64,000 nt of DNA, from assembly GCA_029582265.1 (NCBI GenBank), contig CM055816.1:25073825-25137824 (forward strand), read 5' to 3'. The stretch is from Zoroaster sp. YZ-2022 (lineage: Eukaryota > Echinodermata > Asteroidea > Forcipulatida > Zoroasteridae). The notes under the pieces were generated by a model. That model was not told the DNA's origin, did not search any database, and saw nothing but the letters and a program-made list of their open reading frames with translations. A program made the position numbers and the translations under genes. This document shows positions 1-9,139 of the stretch, in pieces; position 1 is the first letter of the stretch, and each line of letters starts with the position of its first letter.

Positions 1-1268
1 TTCAAAAGATAACATTTACATGATCAATAAAACAATAAACATAATAAAACATATAAACAAATAAAACTAAAATAAAAGATAACATTAATAACTAATTCAG
101 TTACAAACAAAAACCCACTGTGGTAAGAAATATATAATTGAAATAAAACATTATGTTCATTGTAAAATGTACTTGAGTTGATAGAGATAATCAAATGTTC
201 CTAATTATTGTAAAGTCCTTGTTCTTCATACACTCTAAAAACAGATTGGTTAAAAACTATACCAATGTATATGGTTAACACTATTTTTTTTTTTTTTTTT
301 TAACCGAGAGATTGGTCAATGTGGTTTTAAGAGTGTATGATGGTTGTATTATTTATTTAGTGCCTGATGTGTTTGTTGTATACGTTATTACCACATGGAA
401 TTCTTGAGCCGTATAGAAGTATTACCCTAACTCTCGCTTTATCATTCATTGTGTTCAAATCGAGCGACCCACCACACCTCATCCGTCGATCGAGAAAATA
501 GGCCTATACACCGACTCACTTTGCTAATCAGGTGAGGGATATTGAGATTTGTTGTTTGTGTACGATTGTTTAGCCCTCAAGAGGATAGGGAATGGACGGT
601 GAGGGCCCGGGGCTGGCTTTCATGTAGTTGTACCACCTCAATTAACCTATCATCACCCATGCCAATCTCCAATTCCAAGGCAATGGACGGTGAGGGACCG
701 GGCTGGCTTTCAAAAAGACTATTCAAGAGCACAGAGGTGCATGTAGTTGTACCACCTCAATTAACCTATCGCCAGCATCATCACCCAAGCCAATCTACAA
801 TTCTTTTAACAAGCAAATTTGTCTTACCTTTTATTTCTTAGATCAATCCATATTGAGATTTTATGATCATCGTCAATTTCTTTGAGTAAGAGTGGTTGGA
901 GGAAATGATTAATGTTAGTCATCAAATTGCCTGGTAAATTGTCATGTGCACTTAACAACACTATTGTACATGGAGCAAATAGAGTAGGGCAATTTATTTG
1001 TATAGCGTTGAAACACAAAGGACGATAACTGAAGAAGATATATGTTATTTAATATACAAGAAAATATAATTCAGTTTTATCAATTGGCATTCATTTGTCA
1101 CATTTTTATTTTCAATTCTCAGGCCCGGGTAGGATTGCATTATATGCAATGTTGAAGGGATGGAACAACAATATTTGTAAAATGTTGGCAAAACTGCTTC
1201 TCTTTGAATCATTTTTATTTTAATTTTGTTTAATACATTCTTTGTTTCATCAATTTTAGGGAGGCCTC
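1..1268. repeat. Dispersed repeat block A, copy 1 (cut by window start)
   Basis: This block matches 36355-37530 closely in the same orientation, including the segment ending in a conserved stretch around 1045-1258 (TTGGCATTCATTTGTCAC ... TTCATCAATTTTAGGG). That last part also recurs near 11037, 19805, 37320 and, inverted, near 48590. Small reading frames here are not conserved as proteins and I read the block as non-coding. The left end is missing because the window begins inside it. Confidence 0.8.
226..340. mobile_element. Short hairpin MITE, copy 1
   Basis: The ends are inverted copies of each other: TCATACACTCTAAAA on the left, and its imperfect reverse complement GGTTTTAAGAGTGTATGA on the right. 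Inside, GATTGGTTAAAA pairs with the right-hand TTTTAACC...GATTGGTC region. The element is about 115 bp and includes a poly(T) run at about 284-302. A second copy lies at 36580-36687 within the paralogous block. No superfamily can be assigned. Confidence 0.55.
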
Positions 1269-1400
1269 GCTTGAATACACTCACATGTGTATGCACGTGT
1301 ATTTTTATATACGTGTATATACATAATACGTGCACACGAAGAAACACGCACATGCGTCAGATACGAATAGCTCAGAAATATCATGCCCATTTGTTTCTGA
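1268..1400 (+). repeat. CACATGTG/CACGTGT-rich module T, copy 1
   Basis: A module beginning near CTCGCTTGAATACACTCACA, followed by alternating purine-pyrimidine CACGTGTAT/ATACGTGT sequence and then GAAGAAACACG and AGATACGAATAGCTCAGAAA. Further copies are at 23938-24200, 35856-36075 and 49500-49622, and a reverse-strand copy ends at about 25340. It is the alternative 3' half of repeat family R. Confidence 0.65.
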
Positions 1401-1990
1401 TTTTCCATTTACATTCTTGTATCTCAGGTGTAGAATAAAATAAGGATAGTTCGGTTGAGGTTCCTCAAGTGTCTGTACTATGCACTTATTTTGGGACAAG
1501 ATAGTACTGGTCTAAAATCACAAATAAAGTGTCGGTCAAGTGCCAAATATTAAGCACCTCAAGTGCCTCAAATACTCTTATTATGCACTTCATTTTTTAT
1601 GTGGCATTGCAGAGAGTAGGGTATTGACGCTTGAGCCAATACTAGTCTTTGATATTCGATATTGCCTGTATGTACAATACAGACACCAACATAATATGTA
1701 CAGGTATTTATACATATTTATACCTGTACATATTCTATTTTTCTATTGAAAATTGTGTGAAATTGTATCATAACAAATATCGAAGCCTCTTCTAGTGATT
1801 CACTGGATTAACATAAACCTTAACAGAAAACGAATAATGCCCTAGTAATTATCAAGTAATTATCCAAACATTTTATGTGCTAAACAAATTCATATAGGCA
1901 CTAATTCGTAAAGGAAAACAAAAGTATTTCCTCTAACCATTAAAACAATTCAGGTTGGGACTATCTATTATTGAATAATTTTATCTTTTT
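1401..1990. other. Intergenic, no gene seen
   Basis: This is AT-rich sequence between module T and the FReD promoter. It holds two imperfect copies of a TCAAGTG(C/T)C motif region near 1460-1580 but no credible coding region. Confidence 0.5.
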
Positions 1991-2050
1991 TAACCAATTT
2001 GTGAGGAAACAAAAAACAGATAAAGCTGGCCCTTATCAAGTTTCTGTCAA

Positions 2051-2184
2051 CCAATCAGGTGATACATGTAAATCACCATTGAGCAGTGACTTCACTTTGA
2101 CCAATCAGTGCTTTACGCATACAATCCTTTGGATCGCAAACATGCAATATAAACACTCATCGGTCGATGCTGTGTTTCATTTCT
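2051..2184 (+). promoter_or_regulatory. Core promoter of the FReD gene: two CCAAT boxes, TATA box, initiator
   Basis: Two ACCAATCAG boxes (CCAAT at 2051 and 2101) lie exactly 50 bp apart in the same orientation. A TATAAA box is at 2148-2153. An initiator-like TCATTTC at 2178-2184 puts a likely start at A2180, 32 bp from the TATA box. A further CCAAT occurs near 1993. The spacing fits an NF-Y/TBP type RNA polymerase II promoter. The assignment to the gene at 2339 is inference from position and orientation. Confidence 0.6.
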
Positions 2185-2237
2185 ACATTGCGCCGTGTGC
2201 AGTATAGTCGTGTTTCAATCAAACAGTTGGTCGACCG

Positions 2238-2288
2238 ATGATAACGAAATACTTGAATGAATATAAACTGATAGTTCTACTTATTTAA
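2238..2288 (+). other. Upstream ORF in the FReD 5' leader
   Basis: If transcription starts near 2180, the leader contains an ATG at 2238 followed by 15 more codons and a TAA ending at 2288, about 50 bases before the main ATG. Such a uORF could lower translation of the main frame. Its A at -3 is absent, so leaky scanning is likely. Confidence 0.3.
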
Positions 2289-2338
2289 CTAGATTTACAT
2301 TGAAACGTTTCCACCCATATACAAACAATACATTGAAG

Positions 2339-3370
2339 ATGACGCAGCAAGTACTCTTGATGTGCGTACTCCATTTCAAAATGATGTTCGTGTTTATAGT
2401 ACCACTGATATCACAAGCGGTAAGCTTGGGAAGTCAATGTGGTGGGCTTGCAAACGAATATCTCCCCGCAGATAACCGAGCACTCAAAAAGTTCACGTAT
2501 GCCAAGAAAACTGTACCCTATTACGTCATGTGCGGACGAGACTGTAACATGGATAAGAACTGTAAGTCATTTAACTTCTATAAATGCAATAAACTGTGTG
2601 AGTTAAACAACTCCACAAGGGCTGAGTATCCTGAATCATTCGTTGAAGATCAAGAAAGTGTGTACTTCGATGAAAATGAAGAGACACCTCTCTTCTCATT
2701 GCCTGAGATTGATCGCTACAGAAGTTGTAAAGGGCTAATGGAGGCAGGTTACCGCACAAGTGGTGTCTACAAGATCTACCCAGACGGATTCAGCGACGGT
2801 CTCCAAGTCTATTGTGAAATGGACATTGACGGCGGCGGATGGATTGTGTTTCAGCGCAGAGAGGACGGCAAAATTGACTTTTATCGTGACTGGAGTGAGT
2901 ATAAGTCTGGCTTCGGTGATCTAAGCGGGGAGCATTGGTTAGGCAATGATAACTTGGTGAGTCTGACCACTGATAAATCACACGGGACATGGGACCTCCG
3001 CATAGATCTCACAGATTGGAGTAACGATACGGCATTCGCGAAATACACGGATTTCCAAATCACTGGTGAGAATTACACACTGAATTATGGCGACTACGAT
3101 GTGAGCAGCACTGCTGGTAACGCTCTTGGGTATCAGAAGGGAATGCACTTCACAACAAAGGATAATGACAATGATGCGAATGGGGGGAATTGTGCACAAT
3201 ACCATGAAGGAGCCTGGTGGTTTAATAGATGTCACAATTCTGACTTAAATGGTCGTTATTACCCAGATGGGCAGTATCAGGGTGGCAAAGGCATTGTGTG
3301 GCATCACTGGCATAACAACCACAATCCTCTCAAAGCATCCAGCATGAAAATGCGTGAAACAGACATGTAA
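2339..3370 (+). CDS. Secreted PAN/apple-like plus fibrinogen C-terminal domain protein (FReD lectin-like)
   Basis: A 343-residue protein. I start at ATG 2339 (A at -3) because the open frame above it begins only with TTG at 2300. Residues 1 to about 30 form a hydrophobic signal peptide. Residues 34-110 hold six cysteines (34, 65, 69, 75, 83, 87) in a PAN/apple-like arrangement. Residues 127-343 form a fibrinogen-related domain: it opens with SCKGLMEAG and has GGGWIVFQRREDG at 165-177, the paired cysteines 130/159 and 285/298, and a DNDNDANGG calcium-site-like loop at 275-283. N-glycosylation sequons occur at N90/N91, N229 and N245. Members of this family are secreted carbohydrate- or acetyl-group-binding proteins, often acting in innate recognition; ligand and role here are unknown. 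The whole domain is in one exon. The TAA stop lies inside a perfect GTAAGT, so a spliced longer form is possible. Confidence 0.9.
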   Translation: MTQQVLLMCVLHFKMMFVFIVPLISQAVSLGSQCGGLANEYLPADNRALKKFTYAKKTVPYYVMCGRDCNMDKNCKSFNFYKCNKLCELNNSTRAEYPESFVEDQESVYFDENEETPLFSLPEIDRYRSCKGLMEAGYRTSGVYKIYPDGFSDGLQVYCEMDIDGGGWIVFQRREDGKIDFYRDWSEYKSGFGDLSGEHWLGNDNLVSLTTDKSHGTWDLRIDLTDWSNDTAFAKYTDFQITGENYTLNYGDYDVSSTAGNALGYQKGMHFTTKDNDNDANGGNCAQYHEGAWWFNRCHNSDLNGRYYPDGQYQGGKGIVWHHWHNNHNPLKASSMKMRETDM

Positions 3371-3411
3371 GTACACTAATTAACATTACTGGAAACATAC
3401 TGGAAAAACAG

Positions 3412-3417
3412 AATAAA
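3412..3417 (+). terminator. Poly(A) signal of the FReD gene
   Basis: An AATAAA hexamer 42 bases after the stop codon, in AT-rich sequence. It would give a very short 3' UTR. The assignment is inferred from position. Confidence 0.45.
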
Positions 3418-3420
3418 AAA

Positions 3421-6290
3421 TAGTAATTTTATTTGGCGCTCAAAAACATAACTATATGTGTTCCCCGTCTACCCGCAATCACCAAACACATCACGCCTAC
3501 CTTTATCATTTAATCATAAATACAAATTATAAATTACAAATAATTGTAAATAAATAAAACATATGTTATTATAAGCCTTATATTTTGTGTTTAGGCCAAA
3601 AAGGTGTGTTTTCCACCCTATATATTTGTTTACAAATAATAATAATAACAGGAGCTGAAAAGGGTAGCAAACTGCACCATTTTGGAAAATTAAATCTCTT
3701 GAGATTAACAATGTAATTGATAGCCTTGACCAAGGCGCATCGGAACGGTTTGGTCGCGTAATTTTGCCCCATCCGAACTCCCCGTTGCAAGTCATTACAC
3801 ACAGTGCATGAATCCATATGTATACACACTGTATGTACATGTATAATAATGCAAATACAGACAATGATCACTCGTTGGATAGATGTACATGTATGTGTCC
3901 TGTACAATGTATGTGTGTTATGTACATATATAGAAATGAAATGCACAGTGTATGCTGAATTTCTCTGGCCAGAAATCGGTACGGGATGGAGATACCGTAC
4001 GATAACAGCCTTGGTCAACGCTATATAATTGATAAAGATTGGATATGGATAACGAGAAATTAAGTGAATGAGTGCATTGATGGTGCAGCTGGATTCATTG
4101 CTCTTAAAAATAATGGCAGCTACGATAGACTGTTTAACAGTGGTTTTACAATGTCACTAACAATAAGTTTGATACATTTCTTACTAAATACTTATAGGAA
4201 AATATAACTGTACCGGACTTGTCTGTGAAATAGCGAATCAATGTAATTGTAATTATAAATGTATGCACTGCACTGAAAATGACACAATATTTGTAAATGT
4301 AATCATATTAGTATCGTAAACATGTATTTGAGTATGACCCCCCCCCCGACATGTTGCATTTGCTCTTTTGTTTAACCTAATGATATTTTGAAACATCATT
4401 GTGTAGTTGCGACAAATGTGTAATGGGTTCCATTGGAAAAATGTGTAATGTGAGTGCACACCTTTGGTAATCACACGATTACTAAATTATAATCTAAAAA
4501 CTTGCTTTATGTGAAGTTATTTGCTCGTACCAAACATCTAGAGAAATTATTTAATCTGAGATTCTGTAAAACGTGAAAAATGTATTTCAAATTTGGAATG
4601 GATCAATTTTCTACATTTGAATATATGCAAACAAATCTGATTACATGTTTACTATTTTCTCATTAACGACGAGAATAAACTGTAACTTTAAATTTATTGT
4701 ATAAATATCTCTTCATTCTTATAACGTATGGATGTATTTATAGACATATTACTAATAGTGTTGTATACAATCTCTTTAATTAAGCCATCCCATCCCTTAT
4801 TTTCAAACTAGTCTACGGGTCATAAATAATATATGAATGGTGTGTTTAGCTTTGTTTAGTGGATTTTACTTACTACCGAAAAAGCTTAATACTAAAATGT
4901 GAACAAATAACAGACCATGTCAACAAAATATTAATTAAGGTGATCGTCCTTGTTCGACCTAATGGATTAGGCCTGACTTGATTTCTGTTATATATTTTAT
5001 ATCCAATAATTGGTTAAATAATTGTCAAAAAAAAAAAAAAAAAATGGGTAGGTAGTTCCAATCGCATCTTCCTCCCAGCATATTCACAATGGATATGAAC
5101 GGTAAAATAATCCCAGATCAGCCGGCCGGTAATTTTTCCCCAAACGAGATTACAGTGAAAGCAGCAGCGTTGTAGCTGTATGTGGTGAAAATAAATAAAT
5201 ACAATGAATCAACCAAACCTGATTTTTCGATTTGAAAGGACTATCACTAGTTTATTATTTCTTACATGGTCTTATTAACAAATAATTATAATAATAAATA
5301 ATAAACAAATACCAATAAATAAATAAATATATATATTTTTTTTAAATACAAAAAATAATTAAATTGAATGTATTTGTAGAATTTACATATACCCTAGTCT
5401 ATTGTCAACAATTACAATCATTCTGTTTAATTCTGCGGACTTTGAAATGTCCTTAGCGAAGCACCCGTCAATTGATATGTTTTCGACCCCACTTTTGTTT
5501 TCTGATTCACGTGAGTGTACATACGGGGAAACAAAACATAACTATTCTGCAGAATTTAAGCTGTCCTTGTTGACAATGGATTTGATTTGTTTACAATTTA
5601 CTTAATTTTTATAATTAAAGTCATTAAAGATATTAATATATTCCATGCTCAAGCGATGTTGGTCACTAAAGTTAAACATGTCATTTTAAATAAAATAATT
5701 ATGAATTTATGACGTAATTTCATAAATTCATTTAAATTTTATACAACCATTCTTTAATCCTTATTACCAAACAAAAACAGCAGTTCAAAATTGAAATATA
5801 ATTCCCAGGTAAACTCACTTTGAGCACGCAATATCAATCTTTGAGAACAATCGTTGTAATTAAATGAAAATTGCCTGTACATAAGCATTGATGTTATTAA
5901 TTAGCTGTCAGAGGCCATCCACAGATTTATCTTGAAAATGCTGAGTACTCAAATGTCGAAAATGTTGGATAGCCTCAATTAAATTAACTGTTGAAAACCT
6001 GTTTCGAATCAAGTGCAATAAACTGAGTGATAGGAACCGAATACAAATGTTTTCTTTCATTTCTGAGTTTGTGTATAAACAAAGTCTTCTAAACTTGACC
6101 ACGTGACCTGACAAACGGCGACATGAGGTTGACAGAGACTATAGATAACTAAACCTCTCTTTGACATTATTGAAGGGACATCTAACATAAAATTATAAAG
6201 GGACACTGTTTTAAAAAAAAACTTTTTCATTTCTAGTATTAAGTCGAAAAGTTAGTGGACCAGAATATATTTTCACTAAATTTTGACTTG
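3421..6290. other. AT-rich intergenic DNA, no gene seen
   Basis: No reading frame here shows family-like motifs or coding composition. The stretch holds CA/TG-rich sequence near 3800-3930, a C run at 4340-4347, an A run at 5027-5044 and ATAA-rich low-complexity sequence near 5280-5350. Confidence 0.5.
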
Positions 6291-6316
6291 ATGCTGAATA
6301 GGGAGAGGCGTTAGGT

Positions 6317-6461
6317 GAGCTGTGAGGAGGAGGAGGGTGGGTGGAGAGGAATGGGGAGGGGTGGGAAGGAAGGAGAAGGGGGAGGGGAAAGGGAGAGGAA
6401 AAATTAGGAAGGAAGGGGAGTTAGATGAGTCCGGGAGGAAGGGAGGGGAGAGGAAGGGGAT
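6317..6461 (+). repeat. Polypurine (GA-rich) tract
   Basis: About 145 bases are nearly all G and A on the plus strand, with only scattered T/C. Runs such as GGGAAGGAAGGAGAAGGGGG recur. Such polypurine-polypyrimidine tracts can form triplex (H-)DNA. It is bordered by ordinary AT-rich sequence. The long proline/serine-rich minus-strand frame across it is a composition artefact. Confidence 0.75.
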
Positions 6462-6479
6462 CAAATGCTAAGTTACCAA

Positions 6480-7640
6480 ATAAATATCAAGGGGCGTCCT
6501 ACGTCCCAGCTACTCATTTTGGGGTATTTATTTCCCCTTGATATTTATCGGATTACACGGCATTTCCTCCACTTCATCTCTCCCCGCCCACCCCTTTTGT
6601 CCTCTCCGTCTCCTCACAAAAAGAGGGCGCTGTTTAGATTGGGTGAACTCTTGCAGTTACACAAGATTTACCCATTCTGAAAAGCGCCCTCCTATGTCTG
6701 CCGCACCTCAAAAAGTAAAATGGGTTTCAACGTGTTTCCACATGGTCTGATCATTATATCTTTCGTGCCCCAATTTGTTACCAGCAGTGTTAAACCACTG
6801 TTGGATTCCGGCCACGATCTCTTGGGGTGTGTGTGTGTGTGGGGGGGGGGGGGGGGCTGGGGTTGGCGAGCATAATAGGAAGGCGCTTTTCCCCTTCCTC
6901 TAGCTACAGGGTATACACAATGACTTCCTAACCCCTTCCCCGTCCTAGGCACTAGAGACGACTGTGATCCAGGTGGAATGCCTGCCCTCTATCGATTGAT
7001 AATTGCATTTGTCTACCCCCGTCAAATCTTTACGGGATATATACCCCCATCCCTCATGAAGATTTGAGCTCCTGCCCATTGTTGTAGATTTTGTTTATCC
7101 TAATCATCAACATTCCAATGACCACCCCTAAACAGATCTCCCTGTCCTAACCCTGTCGTAATCTCCCTGTCCTAACCCCATGATCCAACCCACCTCCACC
7201 TGAATAAAACAAATCATTTGGGTTTGAAACATTAATTTGGATTTAAAAATATTATTATAAAGAAATTCTGAGAAATTAGAAATCATTTTGGAAAATTTTA
7301 AGTTAAGTTATTTTAAAAATATCAGTTTTGAAAGATTTGTGCATATTTTGGAGATTTTTGGATTTAATAATTTAGGAAAATTATTCACTCAAGGCTATAT
7401 GACCAATTTGGTTGAAAAGTAGGGAGACCCAGGTCCTTTTTAAAAGTGATGTTTGAGAAGTGCCCCCCCCCCCACGGTGCGGGTTTGTCACTTTGATTGC
7501 CTGCTATAAACGTTAAAATACTACCAATGATTTGCTTTAATGGTACCCTTTGATGGCGTTGGATACGGTCGAATAGATCCAGTACAATAGGTTGAGCCAC
7601 GTCGGTGAGGGCGCCAATTATTACATTATTGCTTTACCCC
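6480..7640. other. Intergenic, no gene seen
   Basis: Mixed-composition sequence with a (GT)n/(G)n run at 6826-6856 and a C run at 7464-7474. CCCTGTCCTAACCC-like phrases repeat near 7140-7180. No credible gene. Confidence 0.45.
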
Positions 7641-8050
7641 AATGGAACCATTATTAGGCATTGTGTATTGTTTGTTCCTCACACACGTCTACCATAGTCA
7701 CGTTCCCTATCTACAGGCGGTATCGTTATGATTGGAACCGTCACACTGTCTACTGGTTCAGTTGTACGGGAGCCTCATTCTGATTCTCATAGACTTGTAT
7801 ACAGGAAAGCAAAGATGGCTGCGGTATAATACTTAAAAAACCTACTGCACCTATGATGGAAAGATTAGGTTTACAACGGATATGGCTAACGGCTAATTGA
7901 TGTTTGAATGGGTTCAAATAAGCCTTGCTATAGATGCAACAAAAATCCCACGTCAGAAAAGTGTTAAGCCTGCTGCTGCTGGTCGCAACTAAATCTATCA
8001 GCTAGAACAATTATGTTTCTTTTGTTTACTACTGTGGGCAATATGATCCA
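7640..8050 (+). repeat. Dispersed repeat modules (TTTGTTCCTCACACACG and GGTTCAAATAAGCC modules)
   Basis: The 7650-7830 part (GTGTATTGTTTGTTCCTCAC ... GATTCTCATAGACTTG) recurs at 18405-18760 and 46690-46870, and in part at 9140-9250. The 7909-8040 part, starting GGTTCAAATAAGCCTTGCT, recurs at 37868-38020. Non-coding. Confidence 0.7.
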
Positions 8051-8753
8051 TTATAATGTTAAAGTTATTGTTACTTTTAATTGTTTCTGTTTTATTTGTA
8101 TAAGTGCTTATGTTTGCAAGCTATATACAGAGCACACACATCCCAGACTGTGTTTGGCGTCAGTGAAACCCGTTTTGATCAATTCTGCCTTTATGTAAGA
8201 GCGCCCTCTTGAGTTCAGATGTATTTAAAGTGATGAAGTATAACATGTACAAAGGTTTTTGTCCTCATGTTCTTTGTGTCTTTTATCACGAATTCATCCC
8301 ATTATTTTTTTTAAATTATGATCTTGTAAATTAATTGTAAACGTCAAATCGTCGCATTTTTTACATAATGACGAACCGGAAAAAATGCGTTACGAGTAAC
8401 TTTTTCTCTCGGGAATTGACTGTTTTTATTATTGTAATTTGATACTGTAAACAATCAAGGTCAAGTGTGGAAATTATTAATAATTTGTTAATTATTGGAC
8501 TATTGAAGTAAGTAGGATATCAAATAAAGGTTCAATTGTGCGCTCAGTTATTAAAGTAAGTCAAAGCAAGACCCGTTGTCAGGTAATGACGTTAGAGCCT
8601 TTTATAAGGCTCGTTGTCAAATGCGGTACACACGTGGGCCTTTAGAGTAGCTTACCGTCCAGCATGTTTGAACTCAGACACATTGTCGCTGAGAGTTTCT
8701 TGGCTTTATTTAAGTGTTAATAAGTACACTGGAAAAATACGGTGTTAAAATAT

Positions 8754-8780
8754 ACACCAGTGGTGTAACACCACTGGTGT
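8754..8780. repeat. Perfect 27-nt palindrome
   Basis: ACACCAGTGGTGT, one A, then ACACCACTGGTGT form a perfect 13-bp inverted repeat. It is embedded in more GGTGTTA/TAACACC sequence (8738-8795), so a larger imperfect cruciform is possible. It may be the core of a short inverted-repeat element. Confidence 0.7.
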
Positions 8781-9139
8781 TATTTAACACCACATATTTT
8801 GCAATGTTTTGCTGTGTTTTCTTTGTATAAAATGTTGATTTTCTATGTGTAACGATGTCTTGAACTTATTCGTCACTATGTATAAAATCAAATGCCGCGT
8901 GGTCGCCTATTCGTCACTTCAACGCACGCACAGCGTATATACCTATACTTTCTTATTCGTCAATTTGTAAAAAAAAAACAGCAGTGCCGCTGGCGCTTAT
9001 TCGCCACCCATGTACGTACTCTGTAAGGCCGATATTAACAATCGACAAATGAATGCACTTCCTAACGTAAAGATGTAAATACCTTTGATCTATGGTTTTT
9101 CTTTGTATTACATTGCAAAACAAACTAAAAACTTGATGT

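Noticed and set aside
2300..2338. Longer FReD start with 13 extra residues
   Set aside because: The codon at 2300 is TTG, the extra residues are hydrophilic and precede the signal peptide, and ATG 2339 has an A at -3.
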